Positions 33,991-45,553 are shown, numbered from the stretch's first letter. The stretch is 64,000 nucleotides of DNA from Fagopyrum homotropicum (GCA_033239125.1 BSWB01000001.1:115252916-115316915); one strand, 5' to 3'. The notes: a model not told the origin generated them from the letters alone. Program-made: numbers and translations.

Positions 33991-34360
33991 CCACTTTCTT
34001 CACAAAAACACTCCACAAATACCCAATTCCACGACCCAAAACGCCAATTCCACGCCCTTCCTCCCAAATCTTCGTTCGTTAATCGTTTTCAACGATTCTT
34101 CTTTCCATATTGAAGCAAATTCAACCACTAATGAGATCCAAGCAACGAATCGAGCGGCAAATCACCAAGGAACGCACAATTTGGATTTTAAAATCCGAAA
34201 CCTAGGTTTTTTCCACTCTTCTTGATCTTTGTCAATTTGGTTCGTTTTTGTTAGAAATTTTAGGAAGAACTGATTGAAATTGGAAGGAATTAGACTAGGG
34301 CTGCCTGATTTCTGAGTTTGAGTGCTGTTTGTTGAGATTTGCGAAAGAACCAGACGAACC

Positions 34361-34416
34361 ACGGTCGCTGTCAGTTCCACGGCCGTGGAAATACCAAGAA
34401 CAGACCGTGATTTTGA
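34361..34416 (+). repeat. Tripartite palindrome abutting env-like ATG (C)
   Basis: ACCACGGTC, TTCCACGGCCGTGGAA (34375-34390) and GACCGTGATTTT lie just upstream of ATG 34420. In D the same CCGTGATTT element ends a dozen bases before the ATG at 43350. Confidence 0.88.
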
Positions 34417-34419
34417 ACA

Positions 34420-35991
34420 GTGATGGATTTCGTTAGGAGAGTTTCAGGGAGGATTAAGGAGAAGAAGAATGATAAGGAAAAGAACAAAAAGAGGAAGGGT
34501 AACCCCTCTTCCTCTTCATCCTCGAGAGCACCACCACCTTCCTCCCCTTCACCTCCATCCTTACCTTCATCACCCGCACCCTCTAGCCCTAGAGTGCCGA
34601 CCATTCACGAGGATCATCTCGATGCACTCGAGAGGATCCATAAGAGGGCAGTTATCGGACCTAGGTATCTATGGTTGGAGGATCTAGTTCCTCTAAACAT
34701 AGTAGATGACCTTACTTGGCTCTTGGATAGAGCCGGTCTTATCGTCTTCGCGGCTATCCGAGAAGACGCTTATGAGGAGATTACGAGAGAGGTTGTGACG
34801 TCTTTCGAGCACAACCATGTGGATAGGACCGTTTCTTTCCGTATTATGGAAAGAAACTATGATTTTACCATCCGTGAGTTCGGAGCCTTTTTCGGGTTCC
34901 AAGAGACCTTTAACGGTCGTTTTCCTAGTGGCGTTTACGCCAAGGACTTTTGGGAGGAGGTTGCTATGATCTACGCCAGCGAGGACCGCTGGCAACCTGC
35001 TGATACCAAGGTCAAGTTGATGTATCACTTGGCCTTGAAGATTGCTCACCGTGTTCTTTCGGAGTGTCTCTTCCCTAGGACGGAGACACCTCAAAAGATC
35101 AAGACGGATGAGCTCTTTTTGCTGTATTCTATGCTGTATGGGCGCCCTGCTGACTTCGCCACCCTCTTAGATGCTACCATGAGCAAGCTTAAGAACAAGA
35201 GGGCGGGGAACATTGGATATGGTGGGATAGTTACCCACCTTGCTAGGATGTTGGGAGTTGATTTTTCTGCATGTACCCGCATACCAGCCGTACCCATAGG
35301 ACTTCAGGCCTTCATGACTAGAGGTCTCATCTTCCCCACACATAGAGGTCCGCCTTATGCGGCCATGCCTTGGGAGAGCAAGACGGGTAGGGGTATTGAG
35401 TGGCTACAGGAGTATTCCATTATGGCTGGACGCCATAATTGGAAGGCTACGTTCGCAGTTATGCATGCGAACAGGATTTCAGCTCCTCCGTATGTCCCAC
35501 CACCGCCAGTAGTTGAGGAGGAGGAGATGAGGGATCAGCATGAGGGAGGAGGAGGAGCAGAGCATGAGTTTGGCACGTTTCCGGATCAGCCGGATGCGGC
35601 CCCCGATGTGCCTAGACGTTCTCCACGTCCAACCCGAGCTTCATGTTCGTCTTCTCGCCGCGCCAGCGTGAGTGAGAGACCCACTTGGGCAGAGACACCT
35701 CCTGCATGGTATGGAGCTCCACCTCCATGGTCTACACAGGCACCATCTGCACCAGCACCAGCACCGTCCGACGCTCCAGAGTGGTACAGCCAGGCCCCGG
35801 GATGATATGAGCAGATGCCAGATTGGGCCACCGGTCTTTCGGAGAGAGTAGGAGCATTGGAGATTCGAGCCGATGCTAGAGATGGACGCTTGGACGACCT
35901 CGATCACATGATGAGAGATGTCTACCGCCAGCAGTTTGGGCGGTTTTATGATCCTAGCTTCTCTCTATTCCCGCCTCCACCAGCGCCGTAG
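34420..35991 (+). pseudogene. Athila ORF1 / env-like protein (element C)
   Basis: Open from ATG 34420 for 461 codons to a TGA at 35803-35805, then in frame to TAG 35989-35991 (about 523 codons). The N-terminus is very basic (about residues 5-28, KEKKNDKEKNKKRKG), then Ser/Pro-rich to about residue 60. A globular region at about 60-350 is shared with D (PTIHEDHLDALERI, GPRYLWLEDLVPLN, FRIMERNYDFTIREFGAFFG, HLALKIAHRVLSECLFPRTE). The tail is acidic and Pro/Trp-rich with repeated PPAWYGAPPPW-like units. I see no signal peptide, membrane segment or furin-like site, so an envelope function is not supported by the sequence. The basic N-terminus would suit nuclear localisation (inference). It corresponds to the Athila ORF1 family. 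Confidence 0.85.
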
Positions 35992-36080
35992 TGATGATTC
36001 GCACGACCGATAGTTTTAGCCGCTCCACCGCCACTTTGTGAGTTTCTTTTTCTTTTCATTCTTTTCTTTCTTTCTTTTGA

Positions 36081-36118
36081 ACATTAGGGACAATGTTTGT
36101 TCCAAGTATGGGGTGGGG
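36081..36118 (+). other. Hairpin plus PPT-like tract, copy 1 (C)
   Basis: ACATTAGGGACAATGT folds with ACATT/AATGT arms. AAGTATGGGGTGGGG follows eight bases later. It lies 90 bases after the final env-like stop. Confidence 0.8.
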
Positions 36119-37318
36119 TGTGACTAAAAGTTGTAATAACTCTTACTCACTATGTTTGCTTCTATCAAGACTATCATTGCATGTTCTTTATATTGTTGCA
36201 TGTTTCATTATCGCATTGCATGAAAAAGAGTTTGAAAAACCCATAAAAATTGAAAAATTTTGAAAAATTTTATGCTTCTAAGGAATTGAGATGATTTCTA
36301 TGATAATCGCTACTTGTGAATTGAGTTTGATTACAATTGCATGCTTAAACGAATAGTGGATTGAAAAGAAATTGAATGAGTTGATTATGCCTATTTTACA
36401 AATTTCATAATGTGATGAATGTTACCTAAATCATGTTGAGAAATTGAAGTTGAAATCACACTATAAGTTCTTATGCTTCTTGTTGAGATGATTAAGGCAA
36501 TTCGATTTTTCTTTCTTCTTTCTTTGATCATTTAGCCCCTCATTGAAATATTGACCTCCTTTACCTATCCGGGAATTTGGAGGAGTGGATTGAAAAAGGC
36601 ATGTATGATGTGGGAGGGCCATGAAAGCAATACTTTGCATTCAAAGGAATAGAAAGAAATTATAGGTTTGGGGAAGTCAATCATGACGACGAGTAACTCG
36701 GCACCATTTACATAGCCGGGTGTTTGTGTCTTGCCAAAGTCGGATTGAGCGATATTCCTAGCGGATTATGGTATGCGCGCTAAGGGTTTGAAGCATCTCA
36801 TTAAAATTGAGAAACGCCAATCTCCTAGGCTTCGGTTTTTGTGCACCTCTATCCATAACTCCAAAAGTAAAGTCGAAAAATGGAAAGAAGAGAGCGAAGC
36901 TCTAAGTTGAAGGTGTTGTAGAAACCGCAAGAGAAGAAGAAAAGAGTAGTTGTCCACTTTCCCGGATTCATGCACCACAATCCTTAAAGTTTCCTTCCCT
37001 TTCCACATTTTAGACCTTTTTCTTTGAAAGTCCTTAAGATCAAAAGAATGTTATATGACTTGGTGATCTAAATTGAAGTTTCTTATGATTGATTTTGATA
37101 ATGTTTGAAGGTTATGATGTTTGTATGGAAGTTTGTTTGATTCATGAGTTTTCTTTACTCTTTACTCTTTGATTAAGTGTATGAAAGTCTTATAAACGAT
37201 TGAAGCAAGTTTTGAGAATGATCTATTATTTAGAAGGCACATTCATCCAAAAAGAATTATTGCTTTGAGAAGGTACACATATTTCATCCTAAATCTTGTT
37301 TTAAAGATTTTGAAAGAC

Positions 37319-37356
37319 CTTGCTTAGGGACAAGCAAGTGTTAAGTATGGGGTTAT
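37319..37356 (+). other. Hairpin plus PPT tract at the 3' LTR (C)
   Basis: CTTGCTTAGGGACAAGCAAG (37319-37338) has 7-base perfect arms. AAGTATGGGG (37343-37352) then leads into the LTR at 37357. Confidence 0.82.
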
Positions 37357-39083
37357 TTTTAGCATGAAATATTGTGATATTTTAGGCACGTTTTCTAAGT
37401 GTATTTGATTCGTATTGATAGTCATTGATTGAGCATCGATGCATTTGTGAGCTAGTTTATCTATAATGTCGATATAGAGATCTACACAAGCTTTATGTTG
37501 ATTATAGGTGATTGAGAGCTATTTCCGAACGGAATCGAGCAAAGATGGAGTTGTTGAGCAATGTCCATGGATTGAAGGCATTTCTAGGAACTAAGGGAAT
37601 GCCAACTTGAGGAATGCACGAGTCTAGGGAAGAATCACGTTCTTGCCCTAAACCACGCTCTAAAATACGGCCGTATTACTTCCCATGTTCAGTTCCACGG
37701 CCGTGGAACCATGGCTAAGGAAGCGTGGTTCATTCCAGCAACTTCTACGGCCGTGGAGAAGATGGTTCAAACCGTGTTGATTTCCACGCTCTAAATTACG
37801 GCCGTGGAACCCTTCCACGACCGTGATCTTGGCGATCTTTTTCGCCATATTTTAAGCCACGATCTCCTGCGTAATTGGGCTGGGCCGATATTTTATCATA
37901 CACTATAAAAGGACGGACGAAGAGAGATTCCGTCACCTTCGCTTACACCTTGCTTTAGACCTAGTTTTACGCATACGCTTGCGTTGGGAATTGCCCTAAT
38001 TTCGCATTTGGCGGAGATTTCGTTGAGAGATTTTGGCGCACTGCTATTGGCGATTTCCGGATTGACGGAAGATCGAAGATTCGGAAGATTGTTCGCAAGG
38101 AGACTCGCTTCTTGCTTAGGTTTGATTTAGAAGACGGATTGACATCCCGTTCTTCCTTCTTATCTAAGATTGTGTCTGTTTGTTCTATTTCGAATCTAGT
38201 GACAATATTTGTTCTTGATTGTGACTTTGAGATTGGTTTGAAGTTTATTGAAGGTTTTCGGAAGTTTTCATCTTTCAATCTTTTAAATCTTGAATTTGAT
38301 ATCAATATGAATGTTGTTGGCTAAAACCCTTTAACAATTCTAAGGTGAAGGGTTGATAGTTGTGGCTTAGATGATGATAGATCGACCGTAAACAGATTGG
38401 ACCCTGAGAGTTAGAGAGAATCGCCGACGAACCATAATCCACGGTCTGTTCTTGAGCTTCCACGGCCGTGGAACTCAAGAACTACCCGTAATTTTGTGTT
38501 AAGTTACGAACCTGTTTTTACTTTAATCCAAAGTTGAAGATTTGCTTTAACTTAGTTTAGGCTTGCCTTTTCTAGGTGGTAGTGAACCCTCAACAACCTC
38601 TACCTCGATTGTGAGTGTTACACCCTTAATCGGTTTAGTTAGTCTTGATCCTTGGATTACAAGTTTGGGTATTTGACGTTAATTCTCATCTTTTGAACCT
38701 TTCTATATTGAAGCCTCAACAACCTTTATAGAGAGTTTCTTGTAGGTGAGTCATATAAGGTTTTTGGAACTTCACCGTACGATTACCTTACATTAGTATA
38801 CCTTTGCATATTTTAACTCTGTCCTTATATCATTAGTATATCTTGAATCGATTGCCACAGCTGGATTCCTGTATCTTTAGGATTGTTGTTTTCCCAATAA
38901 TTCGAAAAGCTCTTACATTTACTCGCTTGATAATCTATAACTGGATTTAACCCCCCAAATCCCTGTGTTCGATACTCTGGAATTCTTGCTTAACTACGTC
39001 GATCCGTACACTGCGGGTTCGCTTGCTTGATTTCTAGTTTTATAAATTTAAAGCTTATTTGCACGCACGCTAAGTGGCGAACA
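37357..39083 (+). repeat. 3' LTR of C
   Basis: It begins TTTTAGCATG (TG changed to TT) and ends GCGAACA, followed by target repeat gtata at 39084-39088. Palindromes lie at 37651-37838 (centre TTCCACGGCCGTGGAA at about 37692) and 38439-38496, TATAAAA at 37904-37910, and CCGTACACTGCGGGTTCGC at 39004-39022. Confidence 0.94.
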
Positions 39084-40506
39084 GTATACTAAAGTAAGGT
39101 AACGTACGGTGAAGTTCCAAAACCTTATATAACTTACCCAAAGACACTCTCTATAAAGGTTGTTGAGGTTGCAGTGTAGAAAGGATCTAAGGACAAGAAT
39201 TCAACTCAAATACCCAAACTTGTAACCCAAGGATCAAGATAAACTCAAACGGTTAAGGTTGTGACACTCGAAACCGAAATAGAGGTTGTTGAGTCTCACT
39301 ATTACCTAGGAAAGGCAAGCCAAGGCTAGGTTAAAGCTAATCCTTAACTTTGGATTAAAGTAAAAGCAAAGTTCGTAAACTGGGGTAAATCACGGGTAGA
39401 TCTTGAAAACCACGGCCTTGGAAACCTAAGAACAGGCCGTGATTTAGGGTGTCGACTATATTTCTCTAATTCTCAGGGTCCAATCAAATTACGATCGATC
39501 TATCATCATCTAAGCCACAACTATCAACCCTTCACCTTAGAATTGCTAAAGGGTTTTATCCAATAACCATTGTGATGATATCAATATTCAATTTAAGAAG
39601 AATGGAAGATTAAAAACCCTCGAATACTCAATAAAACTTCAAAACCAATTCTCAAATCCGAAACACAAGAAGCAATGTTAATGAATTCAGAATATATAAC
39701 ACAAAACCTCATAATGATCTAAGGCAAGTACGAAGAACGGGATGTCAATCCGTCTTCAATATCAAAACCTAAGAAAAAGACTAAACCTCCGCTATAAGCA
39801 ATCTCCAATCTCCAACAATCCTGCGTTTCCGCAACTCTCAGCGACTTCCAATCAACCCTAAGCAAGAGTGCTGAAAACAAGGGTAAGCCGCCGTCCTCGA
39901 AATTCTCTTTTCCAGCCTTTTTATAAGACGAGAAAAAATTACCGTCAAGGCCCAATACGTAAATGACGTGGCAAATAATGACACATCAAAAGATTGCCTA
40001 AATCACGGTCACACGGCCTTCTATGACCGTGGTTTAGAGCGTGGAAACAGATTACGGTGCCTTGTGACTTCCACGACCGTATTTTAGACCGTATAACTTA
40101 CGGGAGTGCTCCAAACTCTCTTCCACGTTCATAATGCCAAGTCCATGGCCGTGGATTAGAGCGTGGACTTCAAATCATCTTCTCCACGGCCGTAATTGAG
40201 GGCGTGGAAGTGTATATTGCTTGTTGTTGCCTTTATTTCGTGTCATTCTTCATCCTAGCTCCTTCCTTAGCTTCTTTAATGTATCTCCTAATCCTCGAAC
40301 ATGATCGATTACTCCCTTTTCTCTCTCAAATGCTCCCATCCCAGCTCTTTTGCACCTATAATCAACACAAAGCTAGTGTAGACTTCCATATCGACAAAAT
40401 AGATTAACAAGCTAACATTTGTTTCAAAACCTTATCCATGTACACAATAATAAGGGAAAAACGACCAAAATAAGTGCCTAGAATATCGCCATATTTCATG
40501 CTAACA
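39084..40506 (-). repeat. 3' LTR of D, proximal part
   Basis: It continues the D LTR after element C and ends CATGCTAACA on the plus strand. Palindromes lie at 39386-39445 and 40003-40215, and a reverse TATA box at 39918-39925. It matches 50496-51913 closely. Confidence 0.93.
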
Positions 40507-41832
40507 AAATACCCCATACTTGTCACTTGCATGTCCCCAAGCAAGATTTTCAAAAGCTTAGAACACAAGTTAGAATGAAATATGCATGCAAATTCAAAAC
40601 AAAACCATCCTTAGGCAAATGTGCTTCTAGTCAATAGATCATCCTCAAACCTTGCTTCTTTCATCCTTGAAAACGCTCATATACATAAACCAAGGAATGT
40701 AAAGTAAAGAAACAACATAAATCGCTTAGACTTCAAGACAAACATCATAACCTTCAAGTGTTATTAAAATCAAGCATGTGAAACTTCAATTTAGATCACC
40801 AAGTCAAATAACACTCTTTTGATCTTAAGGACTTTCAAGTAAGGTCTAGAATGCGGAAAGGAGGGAAACTTGTAAGGGATGTGGTGCATGAATCCGGGAA
40901 AAGGAATAACCCAACTCTTTTTCTTTTTATTTTAAATTGCAACACCATCAACTTAGAGCTTTGCTCTTTTCTTTTTCACGTTATTTTTCGACTTTGCTTT
41001 TTGAAATATCGATAGAGGTGCACAAAAACCGAAGCCTGGGAGATCGACGTTTCTCAATTTTGAGATGCCTCAAACCCTTGATGCACATACCCTAATTCGT
41101 TAGGAACATCGCTCAATCCGACTTTGGCAAGACACAAACACCCGGCTATGTGAATGGTGCCGAGTTACTCATCGTCACGATTGACTTCCCCAAACCTATT
41201 AGTTCCATTCTTTGAATGGAAAATGTTTCTTTCATGGCTCTCCCACATCAAACATGCCAAATATCAACTCCTCCAAATTTCCGGATAGGTAAGGAAGGTA
41301 ATTACTTTTATTGAGGGGCTAAATGATCAAAGAAAGAAGTAAGAAAATCGAATTGTCTTAATCATTTCATAAAGAAGTATAAGAACTCATCATGTGATTT
41401 CAACCTTAATTTCTCAATATGATTTAGATAAAACTTTCACATTATAAAACTTGCAAGAAAGGATAAACAACACATTTAATTTCTTTCCAACTCATAATTC
41501 CGTTTAAGCATACAATTGTCATCAAAAACTCATTCCACAAGTGAGAACTATCATACAAGTCATCTCTAATCTTATAAGCACAAGAATTTTTCAAAATTTT
41601 TCAAATTTTTCAAATTTTTATGTGGTTTTCAAACTTTTTTCATGCAATGCAATAACGAAACATGTGACTATGGAATGAAACATGCAAAATGTCTTGGATA
41701 GAAGCAAGCAAATTTAGTAGAGTTATTACACACATATTCAATGTTCAAAAAGAAAATAAAGAAAAGAAAGAAAAGCAAAATGAACTCACTAGACGGTGGT
41801 GGGGCGGCTGAAAATGGCGATCATCAAACTCG
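40507..41832 (-). other. Non-coding 3' spacer of D
   Basis: In reverse it ends with the hairpin CTTGCTTGGGGACATGCAAG (40526-40545) and ACAAGTATGGGGTATTT at the LTR. The conserved block lies at about 41020-41220. The first hairpin/PPT copy, expected near 41735, is missing through a small deletion. No gene is seen. Confidence 0.75.
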
Positions 41833-43350
41833 TCACTGCGGAGGACGCGGTGGTGGAAATAGACAAAAGTCATGGCTATAGTACCGCCCGAACTGCTGGC
41901 GGTAAATGTCACTCATCATCTCATCCTGCTCCCGGCTCTATGTCTCCTTGGTCTCCCGGTGGATCTCCAAGTCTCCAACTCTCCTAGAAAGGTCGGTGGC
42001 CCACGCCGGTAGCTGCTCATACTAAGTTGGTGACTGACCATACCATGCTGGTGCGTCCTGGGGAGTCGGTGCTGCTGGTGCCTGATCATACCACGGAGGT
42101 GGAGCTCCCATCCATGAAGGCTGCTCCCCATACCAAGCGCGAGGAGCGTCCATCCAAGTCGGCCTCTCACTCACGCTAGCACGGCGAGATGAAGATGCTC
42201 CGGATGGTCCAGAAGGTCGCAGGGAACGTCTAGGAGGGTCGGGGAAGTGTGCCGGATGATCCGGAAAAGTGCCAAAGTCCTGCTCATCACCTCCTCCTAT
42301 CTCCTCCTCAGCATCCGCAGCCGGGACATCATCCGGCACAAAAGGAGGTGCTACCAACCTATTCGCATGCATGGCAGCGAAAGTTTGCTTCCAGTTATGG
42401 CATCCGGCCATAATGGAATAATCGGGGAGCCACGGGATATCTCTACCTCCTCTCTCCTCCAAAGGCATACCGGATTTAGGTGGATCGCGGTGTTTAGGGA
42501 AGATGATGCCCCTAGTCATAAGGCTATTGAGACCCAAAGGTCTCGCCGCTATCCTAGTGCAAGCGGAATAGTCTATCCCTAGTTGTGAGGCAATGTGAGT
42601 GACCATACCACCATATCCTATATTGCCGGCTCTCTTGTTCTTCACCTTACTCATGGTGGAGGCTAGGAGGGTAGCACAATCGGCGGGTCTACCATGGAGT
42701 ATAGAGTAAAGGAGGAAAAGCTCATCGGTCTTAATCTTTTGAGCGGTCTCGGTCCTAGGGAAAAGGCACTCGGAAAGGACCCTATGAGCTATTTTCAAGG
42801 CTAAGTGATAGATGAGCTTAGCCTTGGTGGCGGCCGGTTGCCAACGGTCCTCACTAGCAGATATCATAGTGATATCCTCCCAAAAATCCTTAGTGTATAC
42901 CCAACTAGGAAACCGACCAATGAAGGTCTCTTGGAACCAAAAGAAGGCTCCAAACTGCAAGATCGAGAACTCATAGTTCTCCTCCATCAACCGGAAAGAA
43001 ACCGTCCTATCGACGGCGCTATGCTCAAAGGAAGTGACGAACTTCCTAGTGATCTCCTCATAAGCATCTTCTCTAATAGCGGAGAAGATAGTCAAACCGG
43101 ATCTATCTAGAAGCCATGTCAAATCGTTCACTACGTTCAGCGGTTCAAGCTCCTCAAGCACTAAGTATCGCGGTCCTATGGCCGGCCTCTTCTCGATCCT
43201 TTCTAAGGCATCGAGGTAATCCTCATGAATGGTTGGAATTCTAGGAGGTGGGGGTGATGGTGGTTCACTAGGGGGGACTTGGGAGGAAGAGGAAGTGTCA
43301 CCTTTCCACTTCTTGTTCCTACTCGACTTTCTCCTAAACAAATTGTCCAT
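41833..43350 (-). pseudogene. Athila ORF1 / env-like protein (element D)
   Basis: It starts at ATG 43350 (MDNLFRRKSSRNKKWKG), directly after CCGTGATTTCC. The frame is open to a TAG at 42022-42024 (about 442 codons) and goes on in frame, with one more TAG near 41940, to TGA 41833-41835. The core closely matches C (PTIHEDYLDALERI, GPRYLVLEELEPLN, HLALKIAHRVLSECLFPRTE), with a basic N-terminus and a Trp/Pro-rich tail. There is no membrane segment. The TAG at 42022 is at the same codon position as the TGA at 35803 in C. In a badly decayed element this long open frame stands out. Confidence 0.85.
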
Positions 43351-43359
43351 TACAGGGGA

Positions 43360-43945
43360 AATCACGGTCTATTCAAGGAAAACCACAGCCGTGGAACCTA
43401 CAGGGACCGTGGTTCGGTTCTGTTTTAATCAAATCTCAACAAAATCACACCAAATTCACCAGACACAGTCCCAGACTAATTCCAAATCCAATTCCAATCA
43501 GTTATCCTAAAAATCTTGCGAAGAATTGAACCAAATTGACAAGTAGAGATAGAGGAGAAAAACCTAGGTTTTGGATTTTTAAAATCCGAATTCCTTCTTC
43601 TGCAGGGATTGTTCTCTTGAATTGTTTCTTGGATCTTATAGTTAATTGAAAATGCTTCACTTTAGGCTCAAGAATCGTTCGAATCGGACTCCGAACGAAG
43701 ATTTGTGAGAAGGGAAAAATTTCGGCAATTAGGGCGTGGAAAAGGGCGTGGATTTGAGAAATTGTGGTTTTTTTTTTAAGGAAGGTGGTTTATATAGTGG
43801 CCGTAAAAATTTTGGAAAATCACGGTCAATCGGGGTGTTCCACGGCCGTGGAATTGTATGGACCCGTGGTTTTGGTGATTTTTCTCAGATTTTGGAAGAA
43901 TTACGGTCATTGTAGCTTCCCCGACCGTGGTTTAGGGCGTGGAAC
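43360..43945 (-). promoter_or_regulatory. Palindrome modules and TATA box upstream of env-like gene (D)
   Basis: In reverse order: half-sites and CCACGGCCGTGG (43840-43851) with flanking CCGTGATTTT, a TATATAAA box (43789-43796), then a leader of about 0.4 kb and a tripartite unit at 43360-43414 (ACCACGG, CCACGGCTGTGG, ACCGTGATTT) next to the ATG. The layout equals that of C and A. Confidence 0.65.
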
Positions 43946-44129
43946 TCTATGTATTGTGACAAAATCCAAGTTTCGTCAATTCTTTCCAACTTTTCCACAT
44001 ACCATTGCCTATTCCATTGCTCCTACATCCAAAAACACGATATACCGGGAGGTATCGAGCGCAAAACAAAGCAAAAACGACTAAACTAATCTAATCTAAG
44101 AATGAAAAACAAAAACATAAGTGCAATAG

Positions 44130-44155
44130 CTTGGGTTGCTTCTTAAGAAGCGCTT
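44130..44155 (-). other. Conserved post-integrase segment (D)
   Basis: In reverse, AAGCGCTTCTTAAGAAGCAA then CCCAAG. The primary sequence is kept but the left arm is changed (CTTAAG), so the hairpin is weaker than in C. Confidence 0.65.
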
Positions 44156-44187
44156 GTTTTAGGTCTGTAGCTATACCGTACTTGCGT

Positions 44188-45456
44188 CTATTCGAGTGTG
44201 GTGGGGGCGAACTCCTCAGCTTGGAGCTCCGGCGTATACTTCTTAAGTCGTTGGCCATTCACCTTGAAACTTCTGCTCTTTTCACCCCATACTTCAACTG
44301 AGCCATGGGTAAAGACATGTTTGATTAGATAAGGTCCAGTCCAACGAGATTTAAGCTTACTTGGAAAGAGACGAAGTCTCGAATTGAAGAGGAGAACTTG
44401 ATCTCCTTCTTTGAGGTCCTTTGGAATGATATGCTTATCATGCCAATGCTTCGCTCTTTCCTTATAGATCTTGGCGTTCTCATAAGCGCTTAAGTGGAGT
44501 TCTTCAAGCTCGTTAAGGTCAAAGAGGCGCTTCTCGCCCTCTTCCTTCATGCTGAAGTTCAACCACTTTACCGCCAAATACGCTTTATGTTCCAGCTCCA
44601 CCAGTAAGTAACAAGACTTCCCATACACAAGGTTGTATGGTGTTGTTCCTATGGGAGTCTTGTACGCAGTTCTATATGCCCGTAATGCATCATCTAGTTT
44701 CAAAGACCAATCCTTCCTTGTCTTCGAAACTTTTTTCTCAAGGATTCCCTAGATCTCTCTATTCGAAATCTCCACTTGTCCACTCGTTTGTGGATGGTAG
44801 GGAGTGGCGATCTTGTGAGTCACCCCATACTTAGCAAGTAGAGCTTCAAATCGTCGGGCAATGAAGTGAGAGCCTCCGTCATTAATGATGGTCTGTGGTG
44901 TCCCAAACCTTCGGAAAATAGTTCTGTTAAAGAACTTAACTACAACCATGGCATCGTTAGTTGGAGAGGCTATAGCTTCAACCCATCTCGAAACATAATC
45001 TATAGCTAGAAGTATGTATTGGTTTCCACAAGATGATGGGAAAGGTCCCATGAAGTCTACTCCCCAAATGTCAAAGATTTCCACCACTTGAATGTTTTTA
45101 AGAGGCATCTCGTTCCTCCTAGAGATGTTCCCTGTTCTTTGACAAGCATCGCAGTAGGAAACAAAGGTTTGCACATCTTTAAATAAAGTAGGCCAAAAGA
45201 AACCGGACTGCAATACCTTAGCTAGTTTTGTTTGAACTAGCGTGTCCTCCACAAGGTAGTGAATGACAATGATGGATGACGCTTTGTATCTCGTCTTCCG
45301 GCACACATCTTCTAATGATGCCGTCGGGACCTGTCTTGAAGAGTAGAGGTTCATTCCAAAAGTATTGCCGGACATCCTTAAAGAACTACTTCCTTTGTGC
45401 GTAGGATAGTCTAGGAGGTATTTCCTGACAAACCAAATAGTTAACAAAATCAGCAA
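44188..45456 (-). pseudogene. Integrase (element D), broken
   Basis: Two open pieces cover it. 44749-45456 carries the end of the zinc-binding region (SYCDACQRTG), the catalytic core WGVDFMGPF, INDGGSHF (the second acidic residue is kept) and QVEISNREI. 44188-44703 is the C-terminal part with KSRWTGPYLIKHVFTHGSVEV. A stop separates them (about 44746) and the N-terminal zinc part is out of frame. There is no chromodomain. Confidence 0.88.
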
Positions 45457-45553
45457 ACCATGGTTCGTTACCTTTAGTTATCTTGTCGATGCGCTCCTCT
45501 ATGATGTGTAAATGCTGGTCCAGAAAGGATTCATCTATAGGTAGGTTGTCGTC

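Larger units (their letters stand above)
35992..37356 (+). other. Non-coding 3' spacer of C
   Basis: It is bounded by two hairpin/PPT-like modules: ACATTAGGGACAATGT plus AAGTATGGGGTGGGG (36081-36118), and CTTGCTTAGGGACAAGCAAG plus AAGTATGGGG (37319-37352). Between them lies a block (about 36655-36860) strongly conserved with A. There is no credible ORF. Confidence 0.8.
24627..39083 (+). mobile_element. Athila-type element C, both LTRs and target repeat intact
   Basis: It has a 5' LTR 24627-26352 (1726 bases) and 3' LTR 37357-39083 (1727 bases), flanked by gtata on both sides. Internally: primer site, gag-pro, pol split by solo LTR H, an env-like gene and a 3' spacer. The LTRs look nearly identical by eye, so insertion is recent relative to D. 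It is not autonomous: pol has an approximately 0.6 kb deletion at 32044 and several stops. Confidence 0.95.

Noticed and set aside
34420..35805. True retroviral envelope gene
   Set aside because: No signal peptide, cleavage site or membrane helix is visible. The match is to the Athila ORF1-type protein.
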